Shown: one piece after another, positions 1 through 10,384 of the stretch
Layout of the letters: every line of letters begins with the position of its first letter
Numbering within the stretch: position 1 is the first letter of the stretch
Assembly: GCA_020724265.1 (NCBI GenBank)
Contig: DYHH01000017.1
Location: forward strand, 1 to 64,000
Length of the DNA stretch: 64,000 nucleotides
DNA from: Melioribacter roseus
GTDB lineage: Bacteria; Bacteroidota; Ignavibacteria; Ignavibacteriales; Melioribacteraceae
Reading direction: 5' to 3'
Program-made: the position numbers and the translations under genes
The notes under the pieces: generated by a model
Told to the model about the DNA's origin: nothing
Databases searched by the model: none
Seen by the model: only the letters and a program-made list of their open reading frames with translations

Positions 1-21
1 TTTACTGACATTTCTATTGAG

Positions 22-70
22 TTATTTACATGACATTTTTAACGAGTTATTACATGGTAATTGTTGATAA
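22..70. promoter_or_regulatory. Two DnaA-box-like 9-mers upstream of dnaN
   Basis: TTATTTACA at 22-30 and TTATCAACA on the minus strand at 62-70 each differ by one base from the DnaA-box consensus TTATNCACA. The 134 bases before dnaN are very AT-rich and hold no gene. In many bacteria dnaA lies just upstream of dnaN and origin sequences lie near it, so these may be part of oriC or of a DnaA-regulated dnaN promoter. Two one-mismatch hits in AT-rich DNA can be chance, so the call is weak. Confidence 0.25.
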
Positions 71-134
71 GTAATAAATAATTGAAAAAGAGAGCTTATT
101 TTGATATATTTCAATTTTAATTTGGAGCAAAAAA

Positions 135-1262
135 ATGGAATTTAAGGTCAACAGTAAAGAGCTTGAAAAACTTTTAACAAAAATAATCCCTGCCGTTCCA
201 ACCCGAACTCCAATGCCTATTTTAGAGAATTTTTTATTCGAGATAAAAGACGGTAAATTAACAATTCACGCAACCGATTTAGAGATTTCGCTTAAGTCGT
301 CTTTAAATGTAGTTGCCGAAGAAAATTTTGAAGCTGTTGTACCGGCTAGACTCCTTTACGATGTTGTTAGATCATTAAAAGAAACAACAATTTTGTTCTC
401 CGCAGATAGTACCGGAAAACTAAATCTAAAGACCGAAAAAGGAAGTTATACACTAAGTTACACAGATCCGGCAGAGTACCCCGAAATTCCCTCTTTCCCG
501 GCTGAAGGAAGTGAAGATATTTCTCAAATTTCTATTAACGGAAATGATCTTAAGTATGCATTTGAAAAAACAGCTTTTGCAATGAGTAAAGAAGAAATGC
601 GCCCGGCTATGATGGGCACGCTGTTCGATTTTGAAGAAGAAGGGTTAAGAGTTGTTGCAACAGATGGTCATAGATTAGCAAACCTTCTCCTAAAAAAAAT
701 AAATTATGGTAAAGTTGAGCAATATATAATTCCCGAACGAGCTGTTACGGTTTTGTTGAAAATCTTTGACTCAAATGATGTGAAGATTTTTATGAGCAAA
801 ACACATATGTCGTTCTCATTAAATGATATTGAATTAATTACAAGGTTGATAGGTCAAAAATACCCGGATTATCAAAGCGTTATTCCTTTAGAAAACGAAT
901 TTGAACTAAAAGTAAAAACAAGAGAATTGCACGATGCAATAAAACGAATGATGCTTTTCTCTACATCTAATACTAAGAGAGTTAAGTTTTCTATTTCTAA
1001 TAACAATCTTGAAATATCTGCCGAAGACCTTGATTTGGGTGCAAGCGGAAACGAAAATATCGAATGTAAATATTCGGGTGATTCTATTGATATAGGTTTT
1101 AACTCAGCCTATGTTAATGATCTTCTCAATCACATTGATGATGAAGAAGATATTATTTTCAAACTGCACTCACCAACCAAAGCTGTTATTGTAGTTCCGG
1201 AAAAGAAAAAAGAAGATGAAGAATTAATGATGTTATTAATGCCCGTAAGGTTGAACAACTAG
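135..1262 (+). CDS. dnaN: DNA polymerase III beta subunit (sliding clamp)
   Basis: Encodes a 375-residue beta clamp, the ring that tethers replicative polymerase to DNA and serves as docking platform for repair proteins. Length is close to the usual 366-380 residues, and the three-fold domain pattern is visible: an N-terminal segment with KIIPAVPTRTPMPIL, a central segment with the FAMSKEEMRPAMMGT and VATDGHRLA motifs around residues 145-185, and a C-terminal segment ending in MLLMPVRL, the usual clamp terminus. The ATG is preceded by TTTGGAG at a suitable distance. It is the first gene of a dnaN-recF-DUF721-gyrB-gyrA run; recF begins one base after its stop, so the two are surely cotranscribed. 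dnaA is expected just left of the window. Confidence 0.97.
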   Translation: MEFKVNSKELEKLLTKIIPAVPTRTPMPILENFLFEIKDGKLTIHATDLEISLKSSLNVVAEENFEAVVPARLLYDVVRSLKETTILFSADSTGKLNLKTEKGSYTLSYTDPAEYPEIPSFPAEGSEDISQISINGNDLKYAFEKTAFAMSKEEMRPAMMGTLFDFEEEGLRVVATDGHRLANLLLKKINYGKVEQYIIPERAVTVLLKIFDSNDVKIFMSKTHMSFSLNDIELITRLIGQKYPDYQSVIPLENEFELKVKTRELHDAIKRMMLFSTSNTKRVKFSISNNNLEISAEDLDLGASGNENIECKYSGDSIDIGFNSAYVNDLLNHIDDEEDIIFKLHSPTKAVIVVPEKKKEDEELMMLLMPVRLNN

Positions 1263-1263
1263 A

Positions 1264-2379
1264 ATGGTTTTAAAAGAACTTGAGTTAACAAGTTTTAGAC
1301 TACATACAAAAACGGTTCTTAAATTTTCTGATAAACTGAATTATATAGTTGGCGGCAACGGACAAGGAAAAACAACTATTTTGGAAGCTATATATTATTT
1401 ATGTACAACTAAAAACCTTAACCAAGCCTTAGATAAAGAAGTAGTTACATTTAATAAAGACGATTTTGAAGTTAAGGGACTTTTCAAAGAAAAAGTTGAA
1501 AATAAAGTTCAGCTGCTCTTCTCAAAAGAAACTAACAAAAAAAATACTTCATTAAACGAAAAAACGGTTAGTAAAGCCTCAAATCTAATAGGAAAATTTC
1601 CGGTTGTAACTTTAATTCAACTTGACCATGCTATTACAATGGGAAGTCCCGCAGAAAGAAGGAAATTTGTTGACTCGGTTATATCTCAATCGAGCGACAC
1701 ATACCTAAAAACATTAATAGATTATAACAGGATACTGAAACAGCGCTCACAATTACTTTCTAATATAAGAGAGAATTATAGTAAATCGTTGATGATGCAG
1801 CTTGATTCATGGACGGAACAGCTTGTTAAAAACGGAACGTATTTAATAGAACAAAGAATAGCTTTTTGCAACGGGTTCAAAGAATACCTTAAAAAGTCTT
1901 ATGAAAAAATTATGGGTGATAAAGAAACTCCGGGCATAGAATACATTTTCTTTAATAACAACAACGAGTTGATTGAAAAAAAGTTTTTCGACTTACTTAA
2001 TGAGGAAAGAGATAACGAAATTCGAAGAGCTGCAAACTTGATAGGACCACATAGAGATGATTTTCTCTTTACAATTAACGGGATGGAATTAAGAAAATAC
2101 GGCTCGCAAGGTCAGCATAAAACTTTTCAAATTGCATTACGATTCGGAGAATTTTTCTTTATTAAAGATAAAAAAGGAATTACACCGGTATTTTTAATGG
2201 ATGACGTTTTTGGAGAGCTTGATACATACCGGGCTCAGAAAATAAGTGAATATTTGAGAGAAATCGGGCAAGCATTTATTACAATGACAGATTTCGGCAA
2301 ATTAGAAGAATTATATACCGGCAACGGCAACTTGATTATTAAAGTCGACAACGGCATCGTTTCATATGAGGAGCTATAA
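1264..2379 (+). CDS. recF: DNA replication and repair protein RecF
   Basis: A 371-residue SMC-like ATPase that loads RecA at single-strand gaps together with RecO and RecR. The Walker A motif GGNGQGKTT lies around residues 30-38, the ABC-type signature region GSQGQHKTFQIALR near residue 280, and Walker B PVFLMDDVFGELD near residue 312. Length matches the family (about 360-375). It starts one base after the dnaN stop and its end overlaps the next gene by 14 bases, so translational coupling is likely on both sides. The order dnaN-recF is conserved in many bacteria. Confidence 0.95.
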   Translation: MVLKELELTSFRLHTKTVLKFSDKLNYIVGGNGQGKTTILEAIYYLCTTKNLNQALDKEVVTFNKDDFEVKGLFKEKVENKVQLLFSKETNKKNTSLNEKTVSKASNLIGKFPVVTLIQLDHAITMGSPAERRKFVDSVISQSSDTYLKTLIDYNRILKQRSQLLSNIRENYSKSLMMQLDSWTEQLVKNGTYLIEQRIAFCNGFKEYLKKSYEKIMGDKETPGIEYIFFNNNNELIEKKFFDLLNEERDNEIRRAANLIGPHRDDFLFTINGMELRKYGSQGQHKTFQIALRFGEFFFIKDKKGITPVFLMDDVFGELDTYRAQKISEYLREIGQAFITMTDFGKLEELYTGNGNLIIKVDNGIVSYEEL

Positions 2380-2647
2380 AAGTATATCGGAAATTTTAAA
2401 CGAAGAAAAAACCTTCAAGAAATTTAAAACGGCAGTAGACGGTTACACGGTAGTTGACGAATTTCATGAAGTTTTTCCGGAATTAAAAAAGGTTGCGAAA
2501 GCAAAAAAGTTTGAAAACAGTATTCTTTTTATACATGCCGAAAACTCTGTTTGGAGAAGCGAGTTAAATCTTAACAAAGAGAAAATTATTTCCAAACTAA
2601 ACAAGTTTATAGGCAAAGAAGTAATTAAGAAAATAAAATTTATTTAG
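2366..2647 (+). CDS. DUF721 (DciA-like) protein
   Basis: A 93-residue protein of the DUF721 family. The family signature is visible as a hydrophobic strand FENSILFIHAENSVWRSEL (residues about 49-67) followed by a lysine/asparagine-rich helix. DUF721 is the core of DciA, which in bacteria lacking DnaC/DnaI loads the replicative helicase. The gene overlaps the recF end by 14 bases and lies 23 bases before gyrB, a position DUF721 genes often occupy. The role in helicase loading is inferred from the family, because this short form lacks any extra domain. The ATG lies inside recF, where TGAGGAG-like sequence could serve as the ribosome binding site. Confidence 0.8.
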   Translation: MRSYKSISEILNEEKTFKKFKTAVDGYTVVDEFHEVFPELKKVAKAKKFENSILFIHAENSVWRSELNLNKEKIISKLNKFIGKEVIKKIKFI

Positions 2648-2670
2648 CCAATTAAGGAATAGGTGAGTAA

Positions 2671-4617
<1,947 letters not shown>

Positions 4618-4644
4618 TAACAAAAGAAAAATGAGAATAATTAA

Positions 4645-7095
4645 ATGGCTACAATTTTTGAAAAAATAACACCTGTCGCTTTAGAAGAAGAAATGAAATC
4701 GTCATATATAGATTATGCAATGTCGGTTATTGTTGCAAGAGCATTGCCGGATGTTAGAGACGGACTTAAACCGGTTCACAGAAGGGTTCTCTTCGGAATG
4801 CATGAACTAGGAGTTGCATTTAATAAACCGTATAAAAAATCAGCAAGAATAGTTGGTGAAGTACTCGGTAAGTATCACCCCCACGGCGATAGTGCCGTAT
4901 ATGATACTATGGTAAGAATGGTTCAGGATTTTTCTCTACGGTATCCATTGGTTGACGGACAAGGAAACTTTGGTTCAATAGATGGAGATTCGCCTGCAGC
5001 GATGCGTTATACCGAAGCTCGTATGGCTAGAATAGCAGAAACAATGCTTCGCGATCTTGATAAGAACACCGTACACTTTGTTCGTAACTTTGATGAATCG
5101 CTTCAGGAACCAACGGTTCTTCCTTCGTATCTTCCTAATTTATTAGTAAACGGAGCCAGCGGCATTGCGGTTGGTATGGCAACCAACATTCCCCCGCATA
5201 ATTTAAACGAAGTAGTTGACGGACTTGTTTATCAAATAGATAAACCTAATTGTAAAACCGAGGATTTAATAAAATTTGTTAAAGCTCCGGATTTTCCGAC
5301 AGGTGGAATTATTTACGGTTACGAAGGAGTTAGAGAAGCTTATCTAACGGGAAGAGGAAGAATTGTTGTAAGAGCTAAAGCAAATATAGAAGTTCAAAAA
5401 AACGATCGCGAAAATATTATCATTACAGAAATACCTTACCAGGTTAATAAAGCAAACCTGATTGAAAAAATAGCCGACCTTGTAAGAGAAGGCAAGATCA
5501 ACGATATATCCAATATTAGAGATGAATCGGACAGAGACGGATTAAGAATAGTAATAGAATTAAAGAAGACAGGGCAACCGGCAGTTATATTAAACCAGTT
5601 GTTTAAACATACACAAATGCAGGTTACGTTTGGCGTAATTATGCTTGCGCTTGTAAACGGTCAACCGAAAGTGCTTAATCTTCAAGAAATGATGCAGCAC
5701 TTTTTAGATCACAGGATGGATGTTCTTGTTAAAAGAACAAAGTTTGATCTTGATGCTGCCGAAAAAAGAGCACACATTTTAGAAGGCTACATAATTGCCC
5801 TGGATAACATTGATGAAGTAATTGAAACGATAAAAAAATCAAGGGACGTAAATACTGCCCAAGCCAACTTAATGAAGAAGTTTAAGCTTTCGGCTGTTCA
5901 GGCAAAAGCTATTTTAGATATGAGACTGCAAAGATTAACGGGTCTCGAAAGAAAGAAAATAGAAGACGAATACAAAGAAACTATTAAACTCATTGAAAAA
6001 CTCAAATCAATTTTATCAGATGAAAAAAAGCGAAAGAATATAATTAAAGAAGAATTGATTGAGCTAAAAGAGAAATACGGCGACGAAAGAAGAACAGAAA
6101 TTGTTCACGATTATAAAGAGTTCGATATAGAAGATATTATAGCCGAGGAAGATGTTGTTGTAACAATTTCTCACGGAGGATTTATTAAAAGATTTCCGGT
6201 AAGCGGGTATCGTAAACAATCGCGCGGCGGAAAGGGAGTTACAGGCGCCGGCACAAAGGATGAAGATTTCATAGAACACATGTTTATTGCATCAACCCAT
6301 CATTATATAATGTTCTTTACAGACAAAGGAAAGTGTTACTGGCTTAAAGTACACGAAATTCCCGAAGGAGGAAGAGCATCAAGGGGTAGATCGATATTAA
6401 ACCTTGTTGAAAAAGATAAATCCGAACTTATCACTGCTTTCATTAGCGTTAAAGAATTTACAGACGATAAGTACTTGTTGATGTATACCGAGAACGGCAC
6501 AGTTAAAAAAACAGTACTAAGTGCATATTCAAATGTACGGAAAGGTGGAATACAAGCAATTAATCTTTCTAAAGAAGATAGGTTAATAGAAGTTCGTGTT
6601 ACCGACGGTACGCAAGATATTATTATCGGAACCCACAACGGAATGGCGATCAGATTTAATGAAAGTGATGTTAGAAATATGGGAAGAACCGCCACGGGTG
6701 TTAGAGGAATTAAACTCGGCAAAGGAGATAAAGTTATCGGCGGTATATCCGTTAAACATGCTACAACTTTGCTGGTAGCAACCGATAAGGGCTTTGGCAA
6801 ACGCTCCGACTTAAACGATTATCGAATCACCAAACGCGGCGGTAAAGGTATTATTACAGTGAAAACCGGCGAGAAAAACGGCAAGATGATTTCCATTATG
6901 CAGGTAAATGACAACGATGAGTTGGTTATTATGACCGTAAAAGGGATGATAATACGACAAGGAGTTAACAATATAAGAGTTATGGGAAGAAATACTCAAG
7001 GCGTTCGCTTAATTCGTCTTAATGAAGGCGATCAAATTGCTGACATTGCAAGAGTTGTTAGTGAAGAAGAGGAAGATCAAAAACTAAAAGAATAG
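4645..7095 (+). CDS. gyrA: DNA gyrase subunit A
   Basis: An 816-residue cleavage-religation subunit of gyrase. The catalytic tyrosine is in AAMRYTEAR around residue 120, within the winged-helix domain that also carries the DGLKPVHRR and [15 protein letters not shown] motifs. The coiled-coil region follows at roughly residues 360-490. The C-terminal beta-pinwheel carries QSRGGKG near residue 530, a one-residue variant of the GyrA box QRRGGKG; this and linkage to gyrB identify GyrA rather than ParC. The protein ends with an acidic tail (SEEEEDQ), as in many gyrases. It is the last gene of the operon and is followed within ten bases by an intrinsic terminator. Confidence 0.97.
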   Translation: MATIFEKITPVALEEEMKSSYIDYAMSVIVARALPDVRDGLKPVHRRVLFGMHELGVAFNKPYKKSARIVGEVLGKYHPHGDSAVYDTMVRMVQDFSLRYPLVDGQGNFGSIDGDSPAAMRYTEARMARIAETMLRDLDKNTVHFVRNFDESLQEPTVLPSYLPNLLVNGASGIAVGMATNIPPHNLNEVVDGLVYQIDKPNCKTEDLIKFVKAPDFPTGGIIYGYEGVREAYLTGRGRIVVRAKANIEVQKNDRENIIITEIPYQVNKANLIEKIADLVREGKINDISNIRDESDRDGLRIVIELKKTGQPAVILNQLFKHTQMQVTFGVIMLALVNGQPKVLNLQEMMQHFLDHRMDVLVKRTKFDLDAAEKRAHILEGYIIALDNIDEVIETIKKSRDVNTAQANLMKKFKLSAVQAKAILDMRLQRLTGLERKKIEDEYKETIKLIEKLKSILSDEKKRKNIIKEELIELKEKYGDERRTEIVHDYKEFDIEDIIAEEDVVVTISHGGFIKRFPVSGYRKQSRGGKGVTGAGTKDEDFIEHMFIASTHHYIMFFTDKGKCYWLKVHEIPEGGRASRGRSILNLVEKDKSELITAFISVKEFTDDKYLLMYTENGTVKKTVLSAYSNVRKGGIQAINLSKEDRLIEVRVTDGTQDIIIGTHNGMAIRFNESDVRNMGRTATGVRGIKLGKGDKVIGGISVKHATTLLVATDKGFGKRSDLNDYRITKRGGKGIITVKTGEKNGKMISIMQVNDNDELVIMTVKGMIIRQGVNNIRVMGRNTQGVRLIRLNEGDQIADIARVVSEEEEDQKLKE

Positions 7096-7100
7096 ATTAA

Positions 7101-7129
7101 AAGGCTGATCGATTAGGTCAGCCTTTTTT
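7101..7129 (+). terminator. Intrinsic terminator after gyrA
   Basis: An 8-bp perfect stem (AAGGCTGA at 7101-7108, TCAGCCTT at 7118-7125) with a 9-base loop runs into a six-T tract. It lies six bases after the gyrA stop codon and should end the dnaN-gyrA transcript. Confidence 0.85.
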
Positions 7130-7156
7130 CGTTTAAAATAATTTACAGGTGAAATC

Positions 7157-8365
7157 ATGTCGCATAAAAACCCCAATATTGAATCTAAGTGTGTACACTC
7201 CGGAATTAAAGAATATCAATACGGACCTGTTGTACCCCCTATTTATCAAACATCTACATTTAAATTTGAGAATACCTCTCACGGGGCAGCATTATTTAAG
7301 GGTGAAGAAAAAGGATACATTTACACCAGAATGTCGAATCCGACAATAGAAGCGATGGAAGATGCGATTGCCGATTTGGAAGAAGGATACAAAGCTCTTG
7401 GCTGTGCAAGCGGAATGGCGGCTATACACACCGCGCTTGCTGCACTTCTTAACGCCGGTGATCATGTAGTATGTTCTAAATCGGTTTATGGACCCACGGC
7501 AACATTGTTAAGCACAGTCTTTTCTCGTTTTGATATTGAAACAACTTACGTCTCCGGTTCAGACATAGAAGAAGTTAGGGAAGCTATAAAACCAAATACA
7601 AAAGTTATTTATTTAGAAACACCGGGTAACCCGACTCTTGAAATAACCGATATAGAAGAAGTATCAAAAATTGCACACGCAAGCAACATAAAGGTTGTTG
7701 TTGATAATACATTTATGAGCCCTGCGTTGCAGAAGCCGATTACATTAGGTGCCGATGTCGTAGTTCACAGCTTAACAAAATTCTTAAACGGTCATGCGGA
7801 TGTAGTAGGAGGTATTATTGTTGTTAAAGACGAACTATCTTACAAAAATTTTAGAAAAGTATTAAATCAACTTGGCGGTGTTATTGATCCGTTTAATGCA
7901 TTTCTCGTTCATCGAGGAATTAAAACCCTTGCGTTAAGAATGGAACGCCACACAGAGAACGCAATAAAAATTGCAAAATATTTGGAAGAGCACCCTAAAG
8001 TTAAATGGGTCCGTTATCCCGGACTTAAATCACATCCGCAGTATATGATAGGACAAAAACAGCACAAACTTCCGGGCGGGATGATAACGTTTGAATTAAA
8101 GGGCGGATATCACGCGGGCGAAACAGCGATGAATAGTGTTGGGTTTTGCCAGTTAGCAGTAAGTCTCGGCGGAGTTGAAACTTTAATTCAACACCCCGCC
8201 AGCATGACACATTTTTCTATGGGAAAAGAAGCAAGAGTAGCTGCCGGAATTACAGACGGTTTGGTTCGGCTTTCCGTCGGTATTGAAAATGTTAATGATA
8301 TTATTGAAGATTTGGAACAGGCTTTTTCCAAAATAAAACTCGAAGTTAAAGAACCTGTTTTATAA
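7157..8365 (+). CDS. Trans-sulfuration PLP enzyme (methionine gamma-lyase / cystathionine gamma-lyase type)
   Basis: A 402-residue enzyme of the Cys/Met-metabolism PLP family, fold type I. The PLP-binding lysine is in VVHSLTKFLNGHADVVGG around residue 209, the substrate-side YTRMSNPT motif near residue 56, and GCASGMAAIHTAL near residue 86. The C-terminal part (LPGGMITFELKGG, then AVSLGGVETLIQHPASMTH) reads closest to methionine gamma-lyases in my memory. However, the active-site cysteine that typical methionine gamma-lyases carry in a YGC motif is proline here (VYGPTA, about residue 112). It could therefore be a cystathionine gamma-lyase/synthase or O-acetylhomoserine sulfhydrylase. It stands alone between two terminators. 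The ATG at 7157 follows ACAGGTGAAATC, a fair ribosome binding site. Confidence 0.85.
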   Translation: MSHKNPNIESKCVHSGIKEYQYGPVVPPIYQTSTFKFENTSHGAALFKGEEKGYIYTRMSNPTIEAMEDAIADLEEGYKALGCASGMAAIHTALAALLNAGDHVVCSKSVYGPTATLLSTVFSRFDIETTYVSGSDIEEVREAIKPNTKVIYLETPGNPTLEITDIEEVSKIAHASNIKVVVDNTFMSPALQKPITLGADVVVHSLTKFLNGHADVVGGIIVVKDELSYKNFRKVLNQLGGVIDPFNAFLVHRGIKTLALRMERHTENAIKIAKYLEEHPKVKWVRYPGLKSHPQYMIGQKQHKLPGGMITFELKGGYHAGETAMNSVGFCQLAVSLGGVETLIQHPASMTHFSMGKEARVAAGITDGLVRLSVGIENVNDIIEDLEQAFSKIKLEVKEPVL

Positions 8366-8374
8366 ATTTAACCT

Positions 8375-8417
8375 AACCCCAAATTGATTATATTATAAAA
8401 TTAATTTGGGGTTTTTT
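8375..8417 (+). terminator. Intrinsic terminator after the PLP enzyme gene
   Basis: An 11-bp perfect stem (8375-8385 with 8403-8413, core CCCCAAATT/AATTTGGGG) and a 17-base AT-rich loop are followed by a run of six T. It begins nine bases after the stop of the upstream gene and ends the monocistronic transcript. It also shows that the next gene starts downstream of it. Confidence 0.85.
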
Positions 8418-8444
8418 ATATCTATAAATAAAAATAAGAGAGCC

Positions 8445-10310
8445 ATGAAAACTATTATTACTTTTTTATTGCTATCAATTATACTTGTTTCTCAAACTAC
8501 AAACCTTTATATCCCCCAGCCGATTAAAAAAGCCTATCAAAAAGAAACTCGTTCTTATAACGGAGCGCCAGGGAAAAATTATTGGTTGAACGAAATCAAC
8601 TATATAATAAAAGCCGAAGTTGATCCAATTACAAAAATATTGGACGGGCAATTGTCGGTAAGATATGTTAATAATAGTCCCGATACTTTAAAAGAAATTG
8701 TTATGCATCTTTATCCCGATTTGTTTAAGTCAGGAACAGTTCGCGATTGGCCCATACCTAAAGAAGCTGTTAATGACGGCGTCTTAATTAAAAAGTTATC
8801 CGTTGATTACAAAGATTATGATGTGTCCGATACGAGCAGAAGCATAAGCAGATCAACTACAAACATGAAAATTAAATTAGACGAGCCCCTCAATCCCAAA
8901 GACGAATTATTAATAGAAACAGAGTGGAGCTTTCCGATACCTGAACTTCGACCGGTTAGAACCGGTGCATATTCCGATACATCTATGTTTATTGCTTATT
9001 GGTATCCTAAAATTGCCGTTTATGACGACATACACGGCTGGGATGAAATCACTTATACAGGCACTGCAGAAATGTACAGCAGTGTTGCATCTTTTAGTGT
9101 TGAAATTACAGTCCCGCAAAATTACATTGTTTGGGCTACAGGTGTTTTTGAAAACCCGGACGAAATTCTGACAGATAATGTTTTGGAAAGGTATAATAAA
9201 GCACAAGAATCGGAAGAGATTATAAATATTATAAAAGCAGAAGATATTCACTCCGATGTAACCAAAAGAGAATTTTCTGCTTGGAAGTTTAAAGCGGATA
9301 AAGCTCCGGATTTTGCTTTTGCATTAGGCAAGAACTATTTGTGGGATGGAGCAGTTGTTAATCTGAAAGACAAAACAGTTTTCGTTGACGCCGGGTATTT
9401 AAAAGAATCGGTGAACTTTAAAGAGGTTGTAAGAATTTCAACGGAAGCGATCAAGTTTCATTCATTTGAAATGCCGGGAGTTATTTTTCCTTATCCGACG
9501 TTTTCAGTTTTTAACGGTCGTGGCGGTATGGAGTTTCCGATGATTGTTAATGACGGAGAAGCCAGAACTTACGAAAGCACTGTTGGATTAACAACACATG
9601 AACTTGCTCATACATATTTTCCGTTTTATATGGGAATCAACGAACGGCGTTACGCATTCTTAGATGAAGGATGGGCTGTTTTTTCCCCAACCAGAATACA
9701 AAGAAGATTAGGTGAATATAATCCTATAGAGGGGAGGTTTAAAGTTCAAGAAAGGCAATTGGAAACCATTCTTGAAGTTCCACCAATGACTCCATCGTTT
9801 TTATTGAAAGGAACACACTATCGTGTAGCTTCTTATTCACGTTCGGCAGGCGCGCTGTTTGCTCTTGAAGAGCTCTTGGGTAAAGAACTTTTTCTGAAAG
9901 CCATACAAACATTTATTTCCGAGTGGAAAGAAAAACACCCCACCCCGTATGATTTCTTTTTTACTTTTGATAGAGTTGCTAAAGAAAATCTCTCGTGGTT
10001 TTGGAAGCCGTGGTTTTTCGAGTTTCATTCTCCTGAACTTAATTTAGTTGAATATATTAATGAAGGCGGAAGAAAATATGTTACTGTTAGTAATGACGGG
10101 GGTCTGTCTCTTCCGATTAAATTGAAAATTTATTTTGCCGATAATTCGGAAGAAAATATATCTGTTTCGCCAAGAGTTTGGAAGAACGGAGAAAAAAAAG
10201 TAGAAGTAAATTTAAATACGAATAAAGAGATTTTAGAAATAGAATTAGGTGATGAATTAGTTCCCGACATAAATTACAGCCAAAGGAAAATCCTAAAAGG
10301 TGACAATTAA
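8445..10310 (+). CDS. Secreted M1-family metallopeptidase
   Basis: A 621-residue gluzincin peptidase. The zinc site is HELAH with the third ligand glutamate in FLDEGWAVF about 20 residues later (near residues 385-410), and the exopeptidase-type motif is GRGGMEFPM around residue 362. A Sec signal peptide is clear at the N-terminus (MKTIITFLLLSIILVSQ). I chose the ATG at 8445: an in-frame start at 8406 lies inside the preceding terminator hairpin, whereas 8445 follows AAGAGAG and starts directly with the signal peptide. No C-terminal sorting domain is visible. Members of this family trim N-terminal residues from peptides; here the location is probably periplasm or outer membrane. A second M1 peptidase lies at 57288-58937. 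Confidence 0.88.
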   Translation: MKTIITFLLLSIILVSQTTNLYIPQPIKKAYQKETRSYNGAPGKNYWLNEINYIIKAEVDPITKILDGQLSVRYVNNSPDTLKEIVMHLYPDLFKSGTVRDWPIPKEAVNDGVLIKKLSVDYKDYDVSDTSRSISRSTTNMKIKLDEPLNPKDELLIETEWSFPIPELRPVRTGAYSDTSMFIAYWYPKIAVYDDIHGWDEITYTGTAEMYSSVASFSVEITVPQNYIVWATGVFENPDEILTDNVLERYNKAQESEEIINIIKAEDIHSDVTKREFSAWKFKADKAPDFAFALGKNYLWDGAVVNLKDKTVFVDAGYLKESVNFKEVVRISTEAIKFHSFEMPGVIFPYPTFSVFNGRGGMEFPMIVNDGEARTYESTVGLTTHELAHTYFPFYMGINERRYAFLDEGWAVFSPTRIQRRLGEYNPIEGRFKVQERQLETILEVPPMTPSFLLKGTHYRVASYSRSAGALFALEELLGKELFLKAIQTFISEWKEKHPTPYDFFFTFDRVAKENLSWFWKPWFFEFHSPELNLVEYINEGGRKYVTVSNDGGLSLPIKLKIYFADNSEENISVSPRVWKNGEKKVEVNLNTNKEILEIELGDELVPDINYSQRKILKGDN

Positions 10311-10384
10311 TACTTCGGATGATTTTTTATATTGCTAATTCACACAGCTTTTTACATATAGAAAAAATTAAATCGGCGGGTTAA

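Noticed and set aside
8406-8444. Earlier in-frame start of the first M1 peptidase
   Set aside because: It lies within the terminator hairpin of the previous gene and would bury the signal peptide.
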